Below, piece after piece: positions 20,188-20,929 of a DNA stretch of 20,929 bases; within the stretch, counting starts at the first letter, position 1; the number at the start of each line of letters is the position of its first letter. Under the pieces are notes generated by a model. The model was not told the DNA's origin. It ran no database searches and was given only the letters and a program-made list of their open reading frames with translations. The stretch is from Elysia marginata (Eukaryota; Mollusca; Gastropoda; Plakobranchidae). The DNA is taken from contig BMAT01013560.1 of assembly GCA_019649035.1 (NCBI GenBank), forward strand, positions 1 to 20,929, read 5' to 3'. A program made the position numbers and the translations under genes.

Positions 20188-20929
20188 GTAGTTTCAGCAA
20201 CGAATAATTATCATTATTATTATGATTATCATTATTATTGTTATTACTATTTTAAAAGTTATTATTATCATTAATATTATAGTTATTATTTCTATTTTAG
20301 GTTGAAAATTCCTATAAAAGACCGCATTTTGATTATAGTTGAATCCGTTGACTAATTTAAAGACCACACTCTTAGATCACTTTAACTTTGAGTAAATCCG
20401 CTTACATATGTATAGTAATTTAATCCATGAACTGAGACCCCCCCAACTCTTATATGACATGTTTTACCAACTTGTTTTCAGGTCTTTACTCAGGAATTCC
20501 GCTGCAATTTGTTTAAGTATTGAAGTTGTAGTAAAGCTTTGATTCTCAATTCAATTGATTTATATTCTAAGAAATGAACGGCTTTGGAGAAGGAAGTCGA
20601 AAAATGACTTGGATGCAGAATCGACTTTTATTTCATCAGAGAGGACAAAATCCCCCAATCACATTGTGATTTTAAGTATACGTACCAGTTTTGTGATGGT
20701 GATGATGCTGCTTTTTGCTTTTCATGCTGCACTTTAAGTAAAATTTGCTTTATTTTTTATGCCTTCGTTTGTTTTTAGAGGCACTACAAAGGTGTCTCGC
20801 TTAATTTGGTTGAAATATAAATGCGAGTTAAAAATTATAGAATTTGTATCACTGTTAGCACTTTTCCGAGCAACCTCGACTGCAGTTTGCACTTAATATC
20901 TCTAATAACCATTTTGCTTTTACAACAAT
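20188..20929 (+). other. 3' flank: UTR or further intron(s)
   Basis: If the TGA at 20185-20187 is used, this is 3' untranslated sequence, but I find no AATAAA or ATTAAA poly(A) signal; a weak TATAAA variant lies near 20816. Alternatively the GTGAGT at 20184 is a donor. Candidate acceptors are TTTCTATTTTAG (ends 20300), TTGTTTTCAG (ends 20481) and TTTGTTTTTAG (ends about 20779). The first two would add only short tails, ending at TAA 20353-20355 and TGA 20540-20542. No other gene is recognisable here. Confidence 0.55.
20203..20290. repeat. ATT/TTA-rich imperfect microsatellite
   Basis: Interrupted ATT, TTA and ATC units run just downstream of the last recognised coding base. The repeat type is the reverse-strand counterpart of the AAT array near 2472-2526. 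Confidence 0.85.

Overview
The window is a piece of an animal nuclear genome. It carries one plus-strand, multi-exon gene spread over long, AT-rich, repeat-laden introns. Typical metazoan GT..AG splice sites, split codons, microsatellites and diverged dispersed repeats all point to a eukaryote. The (TC)n/(GTCT)n tracts and the frequent CTAGATCTAG-type words fit a gastropod mollusc, but that assignment is an inference and not secure. I see no prokaryotic feature, tRNA, rRNA, CRISPR array or intact transposon.

Six exons can be joined with exactly matching intron phases: 136-240, 860-998, 2141-2275, 8673-8806, 9601-9770 and 18367-20187. Together they encode 833 residues of a protein whose amino end lies upstream of the window. 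Residue numbers below count from the first complete codon, at 138. The first five exons and the start of the sixth form seven complete or near-complete ankyrin repeats, preceded by the tail of another (about residues 1-254). An IQ-type calmodulin-binding motif follows near residues 264-285. The rest, about 550 residues, is a low-complexity, probably disordered tail encoded in a single large exon: a Lys/Glu-rich zone, then Ser/Pro and Arg/Ser-rich zones, then a short hydrophobic/basic FLFSKMKKPRR patch. The ankyrin-plus-IQ architecture recalls inversin-like proteins, but I do not recognise the orthologue and give no symbol.

Introns are 619, 1142, 6397, 794 and 8596 bp. They hold a 50-bp-period tandem duplication, a perfect 24-bp-stem hairpin, AAT/CAA and CT microsatellites, a pair of diverged dispersed repeats, a possible retroelement 3' tail, a short possibly reverse-transcriptase-like remnant on the minus strand, and nested inverted repeats.

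Downstream of the last in-frame stop there is no AATAAA. The stop itself overlaps a strong GTGAGT donor, so the carboxy end may continue in further exons. The gene is therefore incomplete at the 5' end and possibly at the 3' end.
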